Source: JAWRCU01 sp033542235 (GTDB taxonomy: Bacteria; Pseudomonadota; Alphaproteobacteria; Rhizobiales; Rhizobiaceae). Taken from it: a DNA stretch of 64,000 nucleotides. The stretch covers positions 248,001 through 312,000 of the forward strand of contig NZ_JAWRCU010000003.1 of the NCBI RefSeq assembly GCF_033542235.1. Reading direction: 5' to 3'. Below, piece by piece: positions 15,647 through 23,966 of the stretch (position 1 is its first letter; each line of letters opens with the position of its first letter). Both the position numbers and the translations under genes were made by a program. A model generated the notes under the pieces. That model was not told the DNA's origin. It saw only the letters and a program-made list of their open reading frames with translations, and did not search any database.

Positions 15647-16377
15647 CAGAGATAGCCGTGCACTTCGTCGATCGAAGTGTCCTTGGTTGGCTTGTCGAAG
15701 ACGATCTCGCCGCGCGCCATCGCAACGATGCGGTCGCAGCACTGGAAGACATGATGCATGTTGTGCGAGATGAATATTCCGGTGACGCCTTGCGCCTTGA
15801 GGCCGCGCACGAAGCCGATGACCTTGTTGGTCTCCTTCACCGAAAGGTGGTTCGTCGGCTCGTCGAGAATCATCACTTTCGACTTGAAGTGCATCGCACG
15901 CGCGATCGCCACACCTTGCCTCTGGCCGCCGGAAAGCTCGCCGACCAAGGCATCTGGCGAACGCAGATGCAGATCGACATCGGCGATCGCCTTGATGCTG
16001 TCCTGGCGCATGCGCTTCTGGTCGAGAATGCCTATGCCGAACAGCGAGGCCTTCACCGGCTCGCGCCCGATGAAGACGTTGCGGGCGATCGACATGGTGG
16101 GGACCATGGAATTGTACTGGTAGATCGTCTCTATGCCTCGATCCATTGCCTGGCGTGGGCCGGCGAAATGCACGGCCTGCCCTTCGAGCCTGATCTCGCC
16201 GCCGTCCGGCTTCTGGGTGCCGGAAAGTATGTTGATCAGCGTCGATTTGCCGGCGCCGTTGTCGCCGACGAGGCCAAGCGCCTCGTTCGGATAGATGTCC
16301 AGCGAAACACTCTTCAGCGCGTGAACGCCCGAGTACCATTTCTGCAGGTTTCTGATCTCGATGATCGGCGCGGTCAT
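15646..16377 (-). CDS. Sugar ABC transporter ATP-binding protein (FrcA-like, single domain)
   Basis: A 243-residue ABC ATPase: Walker A GDNGAGKST (38-46), signature LSGGQRQG (148-155), Walker B VMILDEPT (168-175) and switch His205. It has one ATPase domain, unlike RbsA-type proteins with two; this is the form seen in the fructose importer FrcA of Sinorhizobium. It energises import with the permease upstream (3-base gap) and the binding protein further upstream. Sugar specificity is set by the binding protein and is unknown. Confidence 0.94.
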   Translation of the reverse strand: MTAPIIEIRNLQKWYSGVHALKSVSLDIYPNEALGLVGDNGAGKSTLINILSGTQKPDGGEIRLEGQAVHFAGPRQAMDRGIETIYQYNSMVPTMSIARNVFIGREPVKASLFGIGILDQKRMRQDSIKAIADVDLHLRSPDALVGELSGGQRQGVAIARAMHFKSKVMILDEPTNHLSVKETNKVIGFVRGLKAQGVTGIFISHNMHHVFQCCDRIVAMARGEIVFDKPTKDTSIDEVHGYL

Positions 16378-16379
16378 GG

Positions 16380-17375
16380 TCAGGTCTCCAGCTTGATCGC
16401 GCGGGCGCGTTTGCGCAGCCACGCATTCACCACCACCGCGAAGATCGTCAGCAGCCCGATCGCCATCTTGAACCAGTTGGCATCGACCTGTGAGAGAACG
16501 AGCCCGTTGTCGATCACGCGGATCAGGGCCGCACCCACGATGCCGCCGGCAATCGTGCCGATGCCGCCCGCAAGCGACGCCCCACCGATCACCGCGGCCG
16601 CCACGGCCTGCAGTTCGAGCCCCTCGCCGATCGAGGGCAACGGCGCCCCGAGCCGCATGACCTGAATGGTCCCGGCAAAGCCGGCAAGCAGCGAACAGAT
16701 CATGAAGCAGGCGATCTTCACGCGCGCCGTCGGGATGCCCATCGACTGTGCCGCCGGAAGGAAACCGCCGGTCGCCCGCACCCAGTTGCCGAAATTGGTG
16801 CGGGACAGAAGCACCGACACGAGGATGGCAACGGCAAGAAACCAGAAGAACGACATGCGGAACAGTTCGCCAGGCCCGACATAAATGGTGAAGAGCCATT
16901 TCGGCAGCGCGTTGGCCGGGATGAGCGGAGGAAAGCCGCCGGAGATCACCACAGTCGCCGAGCGGGCGACGAACAGCATGCCGAGCGTGGTGATGAAGCT
17001 CGGTATCGCGAAGCGGATCGTGACCAGGCCGTTGATGAAGCCGATCAGCGCCGCCACGGCGAGGCCCGCCGCAAAGGCCGGAGCAAAGGACACTCCTGCC
17101 GCCAGCAACACCGCCATCGTCATCGGCGTCAGCGCGAACACCGAGCCCACGGAGAGGTCGAACTCGCCGCAGATCATCAAGAGCGTCACGCCGATCGCCA
17201 CCAGCCCCATCTCCGGCAGAAGGCCGAGCATGCCGCGCAGGTTCTGCGCGCCCAGAAAGACGCCGTTCGACCGGATCTGGAAGACGACGAGCAGGAGAAC
17301 CAGGAACACGACTGCCGCGAGTTCCGGCTTCTCCAGGTAGATTTTCATCAAACGCTTTATCGAAAAACGCTTCAT
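16380..17375 (-). CDS. Sugar ABC transporter permease (RbsC/FrcC-like)
   Basis: A 331-residue inner-membrane permease of the ribose/xylose/galactose family with about 8-10 helices. The family landmarks GEFDLSVGSVFAL (about 70-82) and the C-terminal IGGASLAGGIGTIAGGIVGA loop, which contacts the ATPase, are clear. The start at 17375 gives MKRFSIKRLMKIYL; an alternative ATG at 17348 (MKIYLEKPEL) is also possible. It lies between the binding protein (with a RIME-like repeat in the 160-base gap) and the ATPase. Confidence 0.94.
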   Translation of the reverse strand: MKRFSIKRLMKIYLEKPELAAVVFLVLLLVVFQIRSNGVFLGAQNLRGMLGLLPEMGLVAIGVTLLMICGEFDLSVGSVFALTPMTMAVLLAAGVSFAPAFAAGLAVAALIGFINGLVTIRFAIPSFITTLGMLFVARSATVVISGGFPPLIPANALPKWLFTIYVGPGELFRMSFFWFLAVAILVSVLLSRTNFGNWVRATGGFLPAAQSMGIPTARVKIACFMICSLLAGFAGTIQVMRLGAPLPSIGEGLELQAVAAAVIGGASLAGGIGTIAGGIVGAALIRVIDNGLVLSQVDANWFKMAIGLLTIFAVVVNAWLRKRARAIKLET

Positions 17376-17429
17376 CGAAAGCTCCGGCCATGGGTGCCGG
17401 GCCGCAGCGAACCTCGCGCCGCGGCCCTC

Positions 17430-17526
17430 AGAACATAATCCCGAAACTTGCAGAGTTTTCGGACAGGATCATGCTGCAAGGAAAGAGCTAGAGCCGGATG
17501 AATGAGTTCAATTCATCCTGCTCTAG
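17430..17526 (+). repeat. RIME-like palindromic repeat
   Basis: One of five related elements of about 100 bp. It consists of a first hairpin (ATCCCGAAACTTGCAG-AGTTTTCGG-AGGATCATG region) and a second palindrome GATGAATGAGTTCAATTCATC ending CTCTAG. It lies between the binding-protein and permease genes of the sugar operon and may adjust relative expression by mRNA stability. Other copies: 22579-22685, 24856-24923, 45214-45316, 52548-52652. Confidence 0.87.
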
Positions 17527-17535
17527 ACGCAATGT

Positions 17536-18519
17536 TTAGCGGACGCCCTGTTTGGCCAGTTCCATCAGCTTCGGCACGTCTTCCTTCACGATGATACCCT
17601 TGCCGGTGTCGATGTCGGCCGGCGCCAGTCCGAAGTTCTTGGCGAGATAGGCTTGCATCACAGGCATGAAGCCCTGCATGTAGGGCTGCTGGTCGACCTG
17701 CACCTGGATGTAGCCGGCCTCCATCTGCTGCAGAACCTCGGCGACGATGTCGAAGCCGCCCATGAGCACCTTGCCGGGCGGTACGCCGCGGTCGACCAGC
17801 GCCTGCGCGACATAGGCGTGCCACAGCCCCGTATCGAAATAGACCGTGGTGTCGGGGTTTGCCGACAGGTACGCGCCGACGCGATCGGCAACAACCGCCC
17901 CATCCGTGCCGGTGTCGAGCCGCTCGATCACCACCTCTCGGCTGGGATTGGCCGCCTTGAATTCCTCCAGGAACTTCTTGACCCCGGCCGCGCGCTGCTC
18001 GGACCAGTTCTGGCCGGGCGCGGAGACGCCGATCAGCGCCTTGATCTTGCCTTCCTTCGGGAAGAACTCCGACATCTTCTTGCCAAGCGCATAGCCGGCG
18101 GGGATGAAGCCCTGTCCAATGAAGGCCTGACGGGCATTGCCTGCCGCGCCTTCGGTGTCGTCGACGTTGGCCGCGATGACGATGACACCTTGAGCACGGG
18201 CGTCGGCGATGATCGAGTCGAAGGCGTTATTGTCGACGATTGAGGTGATCAGCGCGTCCGGCTTGCTCGACAATGCCGCCTGCATGTTCGCCGACTGCTG
18301 TTCGATCGAGCCTTCCGTCTGCGTGAAGATCATCTGGCAGTTTGCCTGGATCTTTGCGCAGGCATCATCGAACCCTTTCTTGACCGCCTGCCAGAACGGG
18401 TTGGAGGCGGAAGAATGGTGCGTGAAGACGATGTTCAGGGGTTGTTGCTGCGCGCTGGCGGCAGAGCTGCCCGCGGCGAGCGCAGTGCCTAGCAAAAGGA
18501 TGGCAGTCAATCGTTTCAT
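17536..18519 (-). CDS. Sugar ABC transporter substrate-binding protein
   Basis: A 327-residue periplasmic binding protein of the RbsB/type 4 family. It has a signal peptide (1-23, ending AASA) and then LNIVFTHHSSASNPFWQAVKKGFDDA, the standard first strand and helix of sugar-binding lobes; IDTGTDG-like and FDTGLWHAYVAQAL stretches belong to the ligand cleft and hinge. It is encoded first among the transport genes, 25 bases after the dehydratase, and should be the most abundant component. The ligand is not recognisable; a neighbouring enolase-type dehydratase points to a sugar acid or its parent sugar. Confidence 0.92.
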   Translation of the reverse strand: MKRLTAILLLGTALAAGSSAASAQQQPLNIVFTHHSSASNPFWQAVKKGFDDACAKIQANCQMIFTQTEGSIEQQSANMQAALSSKPDALITSIVDNNAFDSIIADARAQGVIVIAANVDDTEGAAGNARQAFIGQGFIPAGYALGKKMSEFFPKEGKIKALIGVSAPGQNWSEQRAAGVKKFLEEFKAANPSREVVIERLDTGTDGAVVADRVGAYLSANPDTTVYFDTGLWHAYVAQALVDRGVPPGKVLMGGFDIVAEVLQQMEAGYIQVQVDQQPYMQGFMPVMQAYLAKNFGLAPADIDTGKGIIVKEDVPKLMELAKQGVR

Positions 18520-18543
18520 GGTACTCCTCCCAGTTGGATTGCT

Positions 18544-19746
18544 TCAGATGCTTGCAGCGTCCGACACGCGGCGCGTGACCGTGAACCGCTGGTCGAGATC
18601 GGGGCTGAGCTCGAGGCCGAGCCCGGGACCGGGCGGCACGGTGATCATGCCTCCGGTCACTTCGGGAACCGCGGTGACCAGGTCGCGGTACCAGGTGCGA
18701 TAGAAGGCGCGGACGCTCTCCTGGATCAGCGCGTTCGGAGCGTTCAGCGACAAATGGGTCGACGCGGCGAGAACGACCGGTCCAGTGCAGTCGTGCGGGG
18801 CGACGGGCAAATGCCAGGCTTCGGCCATCGTAGCGATCTTCTTGCCCTCCGAGATGCCGCCGCACCACGACAGGTCGAGCATGACGACGCCGGCCGCGCC
18901 GGTCTCGAGGAGGTCGCGGAAGCGCCAGCGTGTTGCAAGCGTTTCCGACGCGCATACCGGCGCCATGGAAGCCTCGCTGTAACGCTTGAGATCGGCAAGC
19001 GAATCCATCTTGATGGGGTCCTCGTGCCAGAACGTAGCGAAAGGCGCGAGCGCACGCGCGATCTGCATGGCCGGCAGGAGCTGCCACATCGAGTGGAACT
19101 CGACCATGATATCCATCCTGTCGCCCACCCGTTTGCGGATCTTCTCGAAAGGCAAGAGCGCGGCCTTGAGATCGCCAGTGCCGATGTAGTTGCCCACCGA
19201 CTTCTCCGCGGCGACGTCGAACGGCCAGATCTTCATCGCCGTAATGCCTTCGTCGAGGAGCTCCTCGGCAAGCTCGTCCGCGCGGTTCAGGAAGGCGTCG
19301 AGATCGGCATACTGGCCGCGTCCCTGTTCGAGGCCGTAATTGGCAACGGCCTGCCCGCCCTCCTGCATGTAGGCGGTGCCGGCGCAGGTGTTGTAGGTGC
19401 GGATCGCATCGCGGGTGAAACCGCCGAGCAACTGCGCGATCGGCTGGCCCGTCAGCTTGCCGAAAAGGTCCCATAGCGCGATATCCACCGCCGAATTGCC
19501 CCGCATTTCGACGCCGGTCGAGGCGAACCCCAGATATCCTGTGAGGCTCTTCGAGATTTTGTCGATAGCCAAGGCATCCTGGCCGACGAGCAGCGGGGCC
19601 GCGGTTTCGTGCAGGTAGGCTTCGACTGCTTTCGCGCCATAGAAGGTCTCTCCGAGGCCGATCAGGCCGGCATCCGTGTGGAGGCGCACCCAGCATAGAT
19701 TGGCGTGCTCGTCGATCCGGATCGTTTCGAGTTTGGTGATCTTCAC
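18544..19746 (-). CDS. Enolase-superfamily sugar-acid dehydratase (mandelate racemase group)
   Basis: A 400-residue enzyme with the capping domain followed by the TIM barrel of the mandelate racemase/muconate-lactonizing group. Metal-ligand strands can be read as MVEFHSMW (near 212), FWHEDP (near 238) and VCASETL (near 263); DLSWCGGISE (near 291) and the acid-base APHDCTGP (near 317) follow. Such enzymes dehydrate aldonic acids to 2-keto-3-deoxy acids. The start is GTG at 19744-19746 with a poor ribosome-binding site. Operon context with sugar uptake supports a catabolic dehydratase; exact substrate unknown. Confidence 0.9.
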   Translation of the reverse strand: MKITKLETIRIDEHANLCWVRLHTDAGLIGLGETFYGAKAVEAYLHETAAPLLVGQDALAIDKISKSLTGYLGFASTGVEMRGNSAVDIALWDLFGKLTGQPIAQLLGGFTRDAIRTYNTCAGTAYMQEGGQAVANYGLEQGRGQYADLDAFLNRADELAEELLDEGITAMKIWPFDVAAEKSVGNYIGTGDLKAALLPFEKIRKRVGDRMDIMVEFHSMWQLLPAMQIARALAPFATFWHEDPIKMDSLADLKRYSEASMAPVCASETLATRWRFRDLLETGAAGVVMLDLSWCGGISEGKKIATMAEAWHLPVAPHDCTGPVVLAASTHLSLNAPNALIQESVRAFYRTWYRDLVTAVPEVTGGMITVPPGPGLGLELSPDLDQRFTVTRRVSDAASI

Positions 19747-19772
19747 TTGCGGGTCCCGGGAGAGAGGATTGA

Positions 19773-20513
19773 TCAGTTGATGCCGCCGGCGAGCAGCACT
19801 TTGACGGTGTTGTCGAAATGCGCCGCCATTTGTATCTCGGCCTCGGCGCGGTCGCCTCCTTCGATCGCGGCGGCAATGGCCTCGTGGCAGGTGATGCTTT
19901 CGTAGCGCTGCCCGTCGGTCTCCCGCGCCGCCCAGCCGATCTTCCAGGTCTGCCGCGTCATGACATGGAAGGATCCGACCATCAGGGCGAACATCGGGTT
20001 GCGGGAGGCCCGCGCGATTGCCTCGTGGAAGGCTATGTCGTGCTCCATGACCTTATCGGCCTCCAGGAAATCGGCGCGCATGGCGGCTGCGAGCGCCGCG
20101 ATCTCGCGCGCTTCCTTTTCGCTGCGCCTGAGAGCTGCCAGCCCGACTGTGCGCATCTCGATCGTGCGGCGCACGTCCAATATCTGCTGGATCGAGACCT
20201 GCGCAGTCTGCACGCCGTGATCGATGACGAGCGCGAGCACTTCATGGTCGACGGCCGAAACACGTGCCCGCCTGCCATTGCCGACATCGATCAGCTTCAG
20301 CGCCGCCATCGATCGATAAGCTTCCCTCACCACGGCTCGCGACACCCCAAGCTGCTCGCCGATAGCGGATTCGCTGGGCAGCGGATCTCCAATCCGCAAC
20401 CCTTCCGATCGGATCAAGGTGCGTATGCCGTGGATGACCCTGGAGACGAGGCTGCTCTGCGCCTGCTCTTCTTCGGCGGACTCCAGTGGTCGGAGATGGG
20501 ATGGGTTCGCCAT
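19773..20513 (-). CDS. GntR-family regulator, FCD (FadR) type
   Basis: A 246-residue regulator with an N-terminal winged helix (IRSEGLRIGDPLPSESAIGEQLGVSRAVVREAYRSM, about 38-72) and a C-terminal all-helical FCD ligand domain with the metal-binding His/Asp pattern around DIAFHEAIARAS. It is the first gene of the operon, before the dehydratase, and likely represses it until a pathway metabolite binds. The ATG at 20513 is chosen; the longer frame to 20546 starts at TTG. A GGTCGACC palindrome at 20556-20563 upstream is a candidate operator. Confidence 0.92.
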   Translation of the reverse strand: MANPSHLRPLESAEEEQAQSSLVSRVIHGIRTLIRSEGLRIGDPLPSESAIGEQLGVSRAVVREAYRSMAALKLIDVGNGRRARVSAVDHEVLALVIDHGVQTAQVSIQQILDVRRTIEMRTVGLAALRRSEKEAREIAALAAAMRADFLEADKVMEHDIAFHEAIARASRNPMFALMVGSFHVMTRQTWKIGWAARETDGQRYESITCHEAIAAAIEGGDRAEAEIQMAAHFDNTVKVLLAGGIN

Positions 20514-20630
20514 TGACCTGTCAGATAGGTTTTCCTTTCTGAGCAAAAAGCATTGGGTCGACCTATTGTCAATGGCACCGAATGCGCCTTGGATTTTTTT
20601 CGCCGGAATCGGTCACCTTTTGAAACTTGG

Positions 20631-20847
20631 ACCGTTGGCGCCGCCCCTCACCTGCCTGCCGGCATCCTCTCCCCGCAAACGGGGAGAGGCAGGACTGCCG
20701 CTTTGATTTCGCCAATCATCAGCGTTGCAGAAGAAGCGCCATCAAATCGGCCAGCGTCCTTCTCCCCGTTCCGAGCTTGTCGAGGAAACGGAAGAAGTGC
20801 CGTCTGTCGACAAGCTCAGGAGGGCGATGAGGGGCAGCGTCAACGGT
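20631..20847. repeat. Dispersed palindromic repeat with a nested palindrome
   Basis: This 217-bp element is a second copy of the one at 10762-10951: terminal inverted repeats (20631-20652 and 20826-20847) differ at a few positions, the hairpin CTCTCCCCGC-AAACGGGGAGAG is present, and the core at 20705-20727 is nearly identical. Near its right end an extra palindrome GAGCTTGTCGA (20773-20783) / TCGACAAGCTC (20807-20817) interrupts the usual hairpin, as if one repeat had entered another. It fills much of the gap between the GntR gene and modA; the remaining 200 bases should hold the mod promoter. Confidence 0.85.
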
Positions 20848-21054
20848 CATTGATGAGGTTTCGTTATATTCTGATGCACAAGGCGACAAACTTCGTTGCG
20901 CGAAACTCAGCTCGCACCGGTAAAGCGCGCCGTCTTCTTCCATCTTGCAAGTGACGCCATTGTTATGTTTGACTGAATATATCGGTCCAGCGTATTGGGC
21001 ATGCTGCCGGCCGCACGAGGCTCGGATCGCAGCTTTTCATACCGGAGTTTCATC

Positions 21055-21858
21055 ATGCTGACACGGAGAGGATTTGCGGCGAGGCTTGCCGCGGCTATGG
21101 CCGGCCTTGCGGCCCTCATGGCATTCACGATGCCGAGCGCCGAGGCGCAGGAGAAGGTCACGGTCTTTGCCGCGGCGAGCCTGAAAGACGCGCTCGACAA
21201 CGTCAACGCCGCCTGGAAGGCCGACACCGGCAAGGAAGCCGCTATCTCCTACGCGGCGAGCTCCGCCCTCGCCAAGCAGATCGAGCAAGGCGCGCCCGCC
21301 GACATCTTCGTCTCGGCCGATCTCGACTGGATGAAATATCTCTCCGACAAGCAGCTGACGAAGAAGGACACCGAGCTGCGGCTGCTCGGCAACCGGATCG
21401 TTCTCATCGCGCCCAAGGATGCGACGGCTGAGGCAAACATCGCTCCGAATTTCGATCTCGCCGGACTGGTCGGCAACGGCAAGCTTGCCATGGCCGACGT
21501 CAAGGCTGTGCCTGCTGGCAAATACGGCAAGGCGGCGCTTGAGAAGCTCAGCGTCTGGCCCTCCGTCGAAGGCAAGGTGGCGCAGGCCGAGAATGTGCGC
21601 GCGGCATTGAAGCTGGTCGCGACCGGCGAGGCTGCGCTGGGCATCGTCTATGCGACAGATGCGGTTGCCGAGCCGGGCGTCAAGGTGATCGGCACTTTTC
21701 CGGAAGACACGCACCCGGCGATCGTCTATCCCATCGCCCTGACGGCGGATTCGAAGAACCCTGACGCGGCCGATTTCCTCAGATATGTCCAGTCGGCCAA
21801 GGCGAAGGGCCTCTTCGAGGCACAGGGCTTCACCTTCATCGCGCCGCCTTCGAACTGA
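21055..21858 (+). CDS. modA: Molybdate-binding periplasmic protein ModA
   Basis: A 267-residue binding protein of the high-affinity molybdate ABC importer. The signal peptide contains a TRRGFAA twin-arginine-like motif before a hydrophobic stretch and ends SAEA (about 32); the mature part starts with VTVFAAASLKDALD, the ModA hallmark whose serine contacts the oxyanion, followed by SYAASSALAKQIEQGAPADIFVSAD. The start at 21055 yields the proper signal sequence. It is the first gene of modABC, with modB 17 bases downstream. Confidence 0.95.
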   Translation: MLTRRGFAARLAAAMAGLAALMAFTMPSAEAQEKVTVFAAASLKDALDNVNAAWKADTGKEAAISYAASSALAKQIEQGAPADIFVSADLDWMKYLSDKQLTKKDTELRLLGNRIVLIAPKDATAEANIAPNFDLAGLVGNGKLAMADVKAVPAGKYGKAALEKLSVWPSVEGKVAQAENVRAALKLVATGEAALGIVYATDAVAEPGVKVIGTFPEDTHPAIVYPIALTADSKNPDAADFLRYVQSAKAKGLFEAQGFTFIAPPSN

Positions 21859-21874
21859 GGATGCTTGCTGATTG

Positions 21875-22576
21875 ATGGACTGGCTGGGCCTCACTCCCGA
21901 CGAATGGAATGCGGTCCGGCTCTCCATCAAGGTCGCCACATGGGCCATGGCAGGCAGCCTGCCGGCGGGCATCCTCATAGCGCTGCTGCTGGCCCGTGGT
22001 CGGTTCTGGGGTAAATCCATCCTCAACGGCATCGTCCACCTGCCGCTGGTCCTGCCGCCGGTCGTCACCGGTTATTTGTTGCTCCTCAGCTTCGGGCGAC
22101 GCGGGCCGATCGGTGCTTTCCTCGCCGACAATTTCGGGATCGTCTTCTCATTCCGCTGGACCGGCGCCGCACTTGCCTGCGGCGTGATGGGCTTTCCGCT
22201 GATGGTGCGTGCCATCAGGCTGTCGATCGAGGCGGTCGACAGCAAGCTTGAGGCAGCGGCGGCGACCCTCGGCGCCAACCGGCTCTGGGTGTTCGCCACC
22301 ATCACCTTGCCGCTCGCGCTGCCGGGCGTGATCGCCGGCATGATTCTGTCATTCGCCAAGGCGATGGGCGAGTTCGGCGCCACCATCACCTTTGTCTCCA
22401 ATATTCCCGGCGAGACGCAGACGCTGCCGTCCCTGATCTACACCTTCACCCAGGTACCGGGCGGCGACGCCGGGGCGCTGAGGCTGACCTTGATCTCTGT
22501 CGCCGTCTCGATGGTGGCGCTCGTCGCCTCCGAGGCGTTGGCGCGGCGGCTCGGACGCCAGGTGCATGTCGAATGA
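21875..22576 (+). CDS. modB: Molybdate ABC transporter permease ModB
   Basis: A 233-residue inner-membrane permease with about five helices. The cytoplasmic EAA-type loop EAAAATLGANRLWVFATITLPLALPGVIAG (about 127-156) and LVLPPVVTGYLLLLSFGRRGP are characteristic of ModB. The ATG at 21875 is chosen over an adjacent in-frame TTG. It forms the channel for ModA-delivered molybdate and pairs with ModC, whose gene begins 75 bases later after a RIME-like repeat. Confidence 0.95.
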   Translation: MDWLGLTPDEWNAVRLSIKVATWAMAGSLPAGILIALLLARGRFWGKSILNGIVHLPLVLPPVVTGYLLLLSFGRRGPIGAFLADNFGIVFSFRWTGAALACGVMGFPLMVRAIRLSIEAVDSKLEAAAATLGANRLWVFATITLPLALPGVIAGMILSFAKAMGEFGATITFVSNIPGETQTLPSLIYTFTQVPGGDAGALRLTLISVAVSMVALVASEALARRLGRQVHVE

Positions 22577-22578
22577 CG

Positions 22579-22685
22579 CTAGAGCATGATCCCGAAAAGT
22601 TGCAGACTTTTCGGGCAAGATCATGCTGCAAAAACAAGGAGCTGGAGCAGGATGAATGACTCTGCTTCAATTCATCCTGCTCTAG
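22579..22685 (+). repeat. RIME-like repeat overlapping the start of modC
   Basis: A full-length copy of the family described at 17430-17526, CTAG at both ends. Its second half forms a perfect 13-bp stem, GAGCAGGATGAAT (22645-22657) with ATTCATCCTGCTC (22670-22682), loop 12 bases. The modC start codon at 22652-22654 and the preceding GGAGCAGG lie in the 5' arm, so the element supplies the translation start of modC and could hide it in mRNA. Confidence 0.9.
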
Positions 22686-23782
22686 CCGTCGATATTCGTC
22701 ACCGACTCGGCGGCTTCAGGCTCGACACGGCCTTCGAGAGCAGCGGACACCTCACCGCACTGTTCGGACCCTCGGGCTCGGGCAAGACCTCGCTCGTCAA
22801 CATCATCGCCGGATTGATACGCCCTGAAGAGGGCCGCATCATCGTCGATGGCCGCACGCTCGTCGACACCTCACGCGGCAAGTTCGTGCCCAAGCATCGG
22901 CGCCGTATCGGCTATGTCTTCCAGGACGCGCGGCTCTTTCCGCATATGACCGTGCGGCAGAACCTCGCCTATGGCCGCTTCTTTGCGCCGAGATCCGAGC
23001 GTTATGTCGAGGAGAAGACCGTGATCGACCTGCTCGGCATCGGCGGCCTGCTGGAGCGCAGGCCGGAAGGGCTCTCGGGCGGCGAGAAGCAGCGCGTGGC
23101 GATCGGCCGGGCACTGATCGCAAGCCCGCGGCTGATCCTGATGGACGAGCCGCTCGCCTCTCTCGACGAGCCGCGCAAGGCCGAGATCCTGCCCTATATC
23201 GAGCGGCTCCGCGATGAGACCAAGGTACCGATCGTCTATGTCAGCCACTCGGTCGCCGAGGTCGCGCAACTCGCCACCGACGTGGTGCTGCTTTCGGCAG
23301 GAAAGATCGCGGCTTCCGGCCCTGCAGCCGAGGTCCTGCAGCGGCTCGACCTTCTCCCGGACGAGGAGATCGGCGAGGGCGGCGCCCTGCTCGACATGGC
23401 CCTCGACCGGCATGACGATAAATTCGGCATGACCGTCCTCGTCTCGGCCGCCGGCGAGATCCGAGTGCCGAAGATCGACGCCCCGCCCGGCGCGCGGGTG
23501 AGACTGCGCATCCGTGCCCGCGATGTGATGGTCGCGACCGCCAAGCCGCATGGGCTGAGTGCGCTCAACGTGCTCGCCGGACGCATCTCCAGCCTGACTT
23601 CGGGCGCCGGGCCGCTGGTCGACGTGACAATCGACTGCAACGGCGTGCCCGTGCTCGCTCGCCTGACGAGGCAATCCACCCATACGCTCGGGCTGAAACT
23701 CGGCCAGCAGGTCTTTGCCGTGGTCAAGACCCTCAGCTTCGACCGGGCGAGCACCACGCGCTCGATCAGGATCGATGCGTGA
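22652..23782 (+). CDS. modC: Molybdate ABC transporter ATP-binding protein ModC
   Basis: A 376-residue ATPase. The ABC domain carries Walker A FGPSGSGKTS (about 40-49), the signature LSGGEKQRVAIGRALI near 140 and Walker B RLILMDEPLASLDEP. A C-terminal molybdate-binding TOBE (Mop) domain follows from about residue 300 (LNVLAGRISSLTSGAGPLVDVTI). The first 13 residues (MNDSASIHPALAV) are encoded by a RIME-like repeat; the conserved domain begins right after. No other start codon is in frame between the repeat and Walker A apart from an upstream ATG at 22586, also inside the repeat, so the N-terminus is unusual. Confidence 0.93.
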   Translation: MNDSASIHPALAVDIRHRLGGFRLDTAFESSGHLTALFGPSGSGKTSLVNIIAGLIRPEEGRIIVDGRTLVDTSRGKFVPKHRRRIGYVFQDARLFPHMTVRQNLAYGRFFAPRSERYVEEKTVIDLLGIGGLLERRPEGLSGGEKQRVAIGRALIASPRLILMDEPLASLDEPRKAEILPYIERLRDETKVPIVYVSHSVAEVAQLATDVVLLSAGKIAASGPAAEVLQRLDLLPDEEIGEGGALLDMALDRHDDKFGMTVLVSAAGEIRVPKIDAPPGARVRLRIRARDVMVATAKPHGLSALNVLAGRISSLTSGAGPLVDVTIDCNGVPVLARLTRQSTHTLGLKLGQQVFAVVKTLSFDRASTTRSIRIDA

Positions 23783-23829
23783 ATCTGTATCCTATGACAA
23801 TGAGCGACTCTGATAAGCTCGGGGCCGAT

Positions 23830-23902
23830 TAGAGCATGGGACCGAACCGAAGGACCGCGTCAGCGAAAATCGCGAAGCGGTTTTCGGATAGATCCAATGC
23901 AT
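23830..23902 (+). repeat. Degenerate RIME-type palindrome
   Basis: After modC, the stretch from AGAGCATGGGACCGAA to CGGTTTTCGGATAGATCC resembles the first half of RIME elements (AGAGCATGATCCCGAA and TTTTCGG-AAGATCATGC) but with a longer, different loop. It could be a diverged copy or a second RIME type. It lies between modC and the ModE-like gene and may terminate the modABC transcript. Confidence 0.55.
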
Positions 23903-23966
23903 AAAAGGAGAAAAAGAGCGGCGTGGCGATTCAATTGGAACGCACGCCGCTCCAGGGGAGGAAGTC

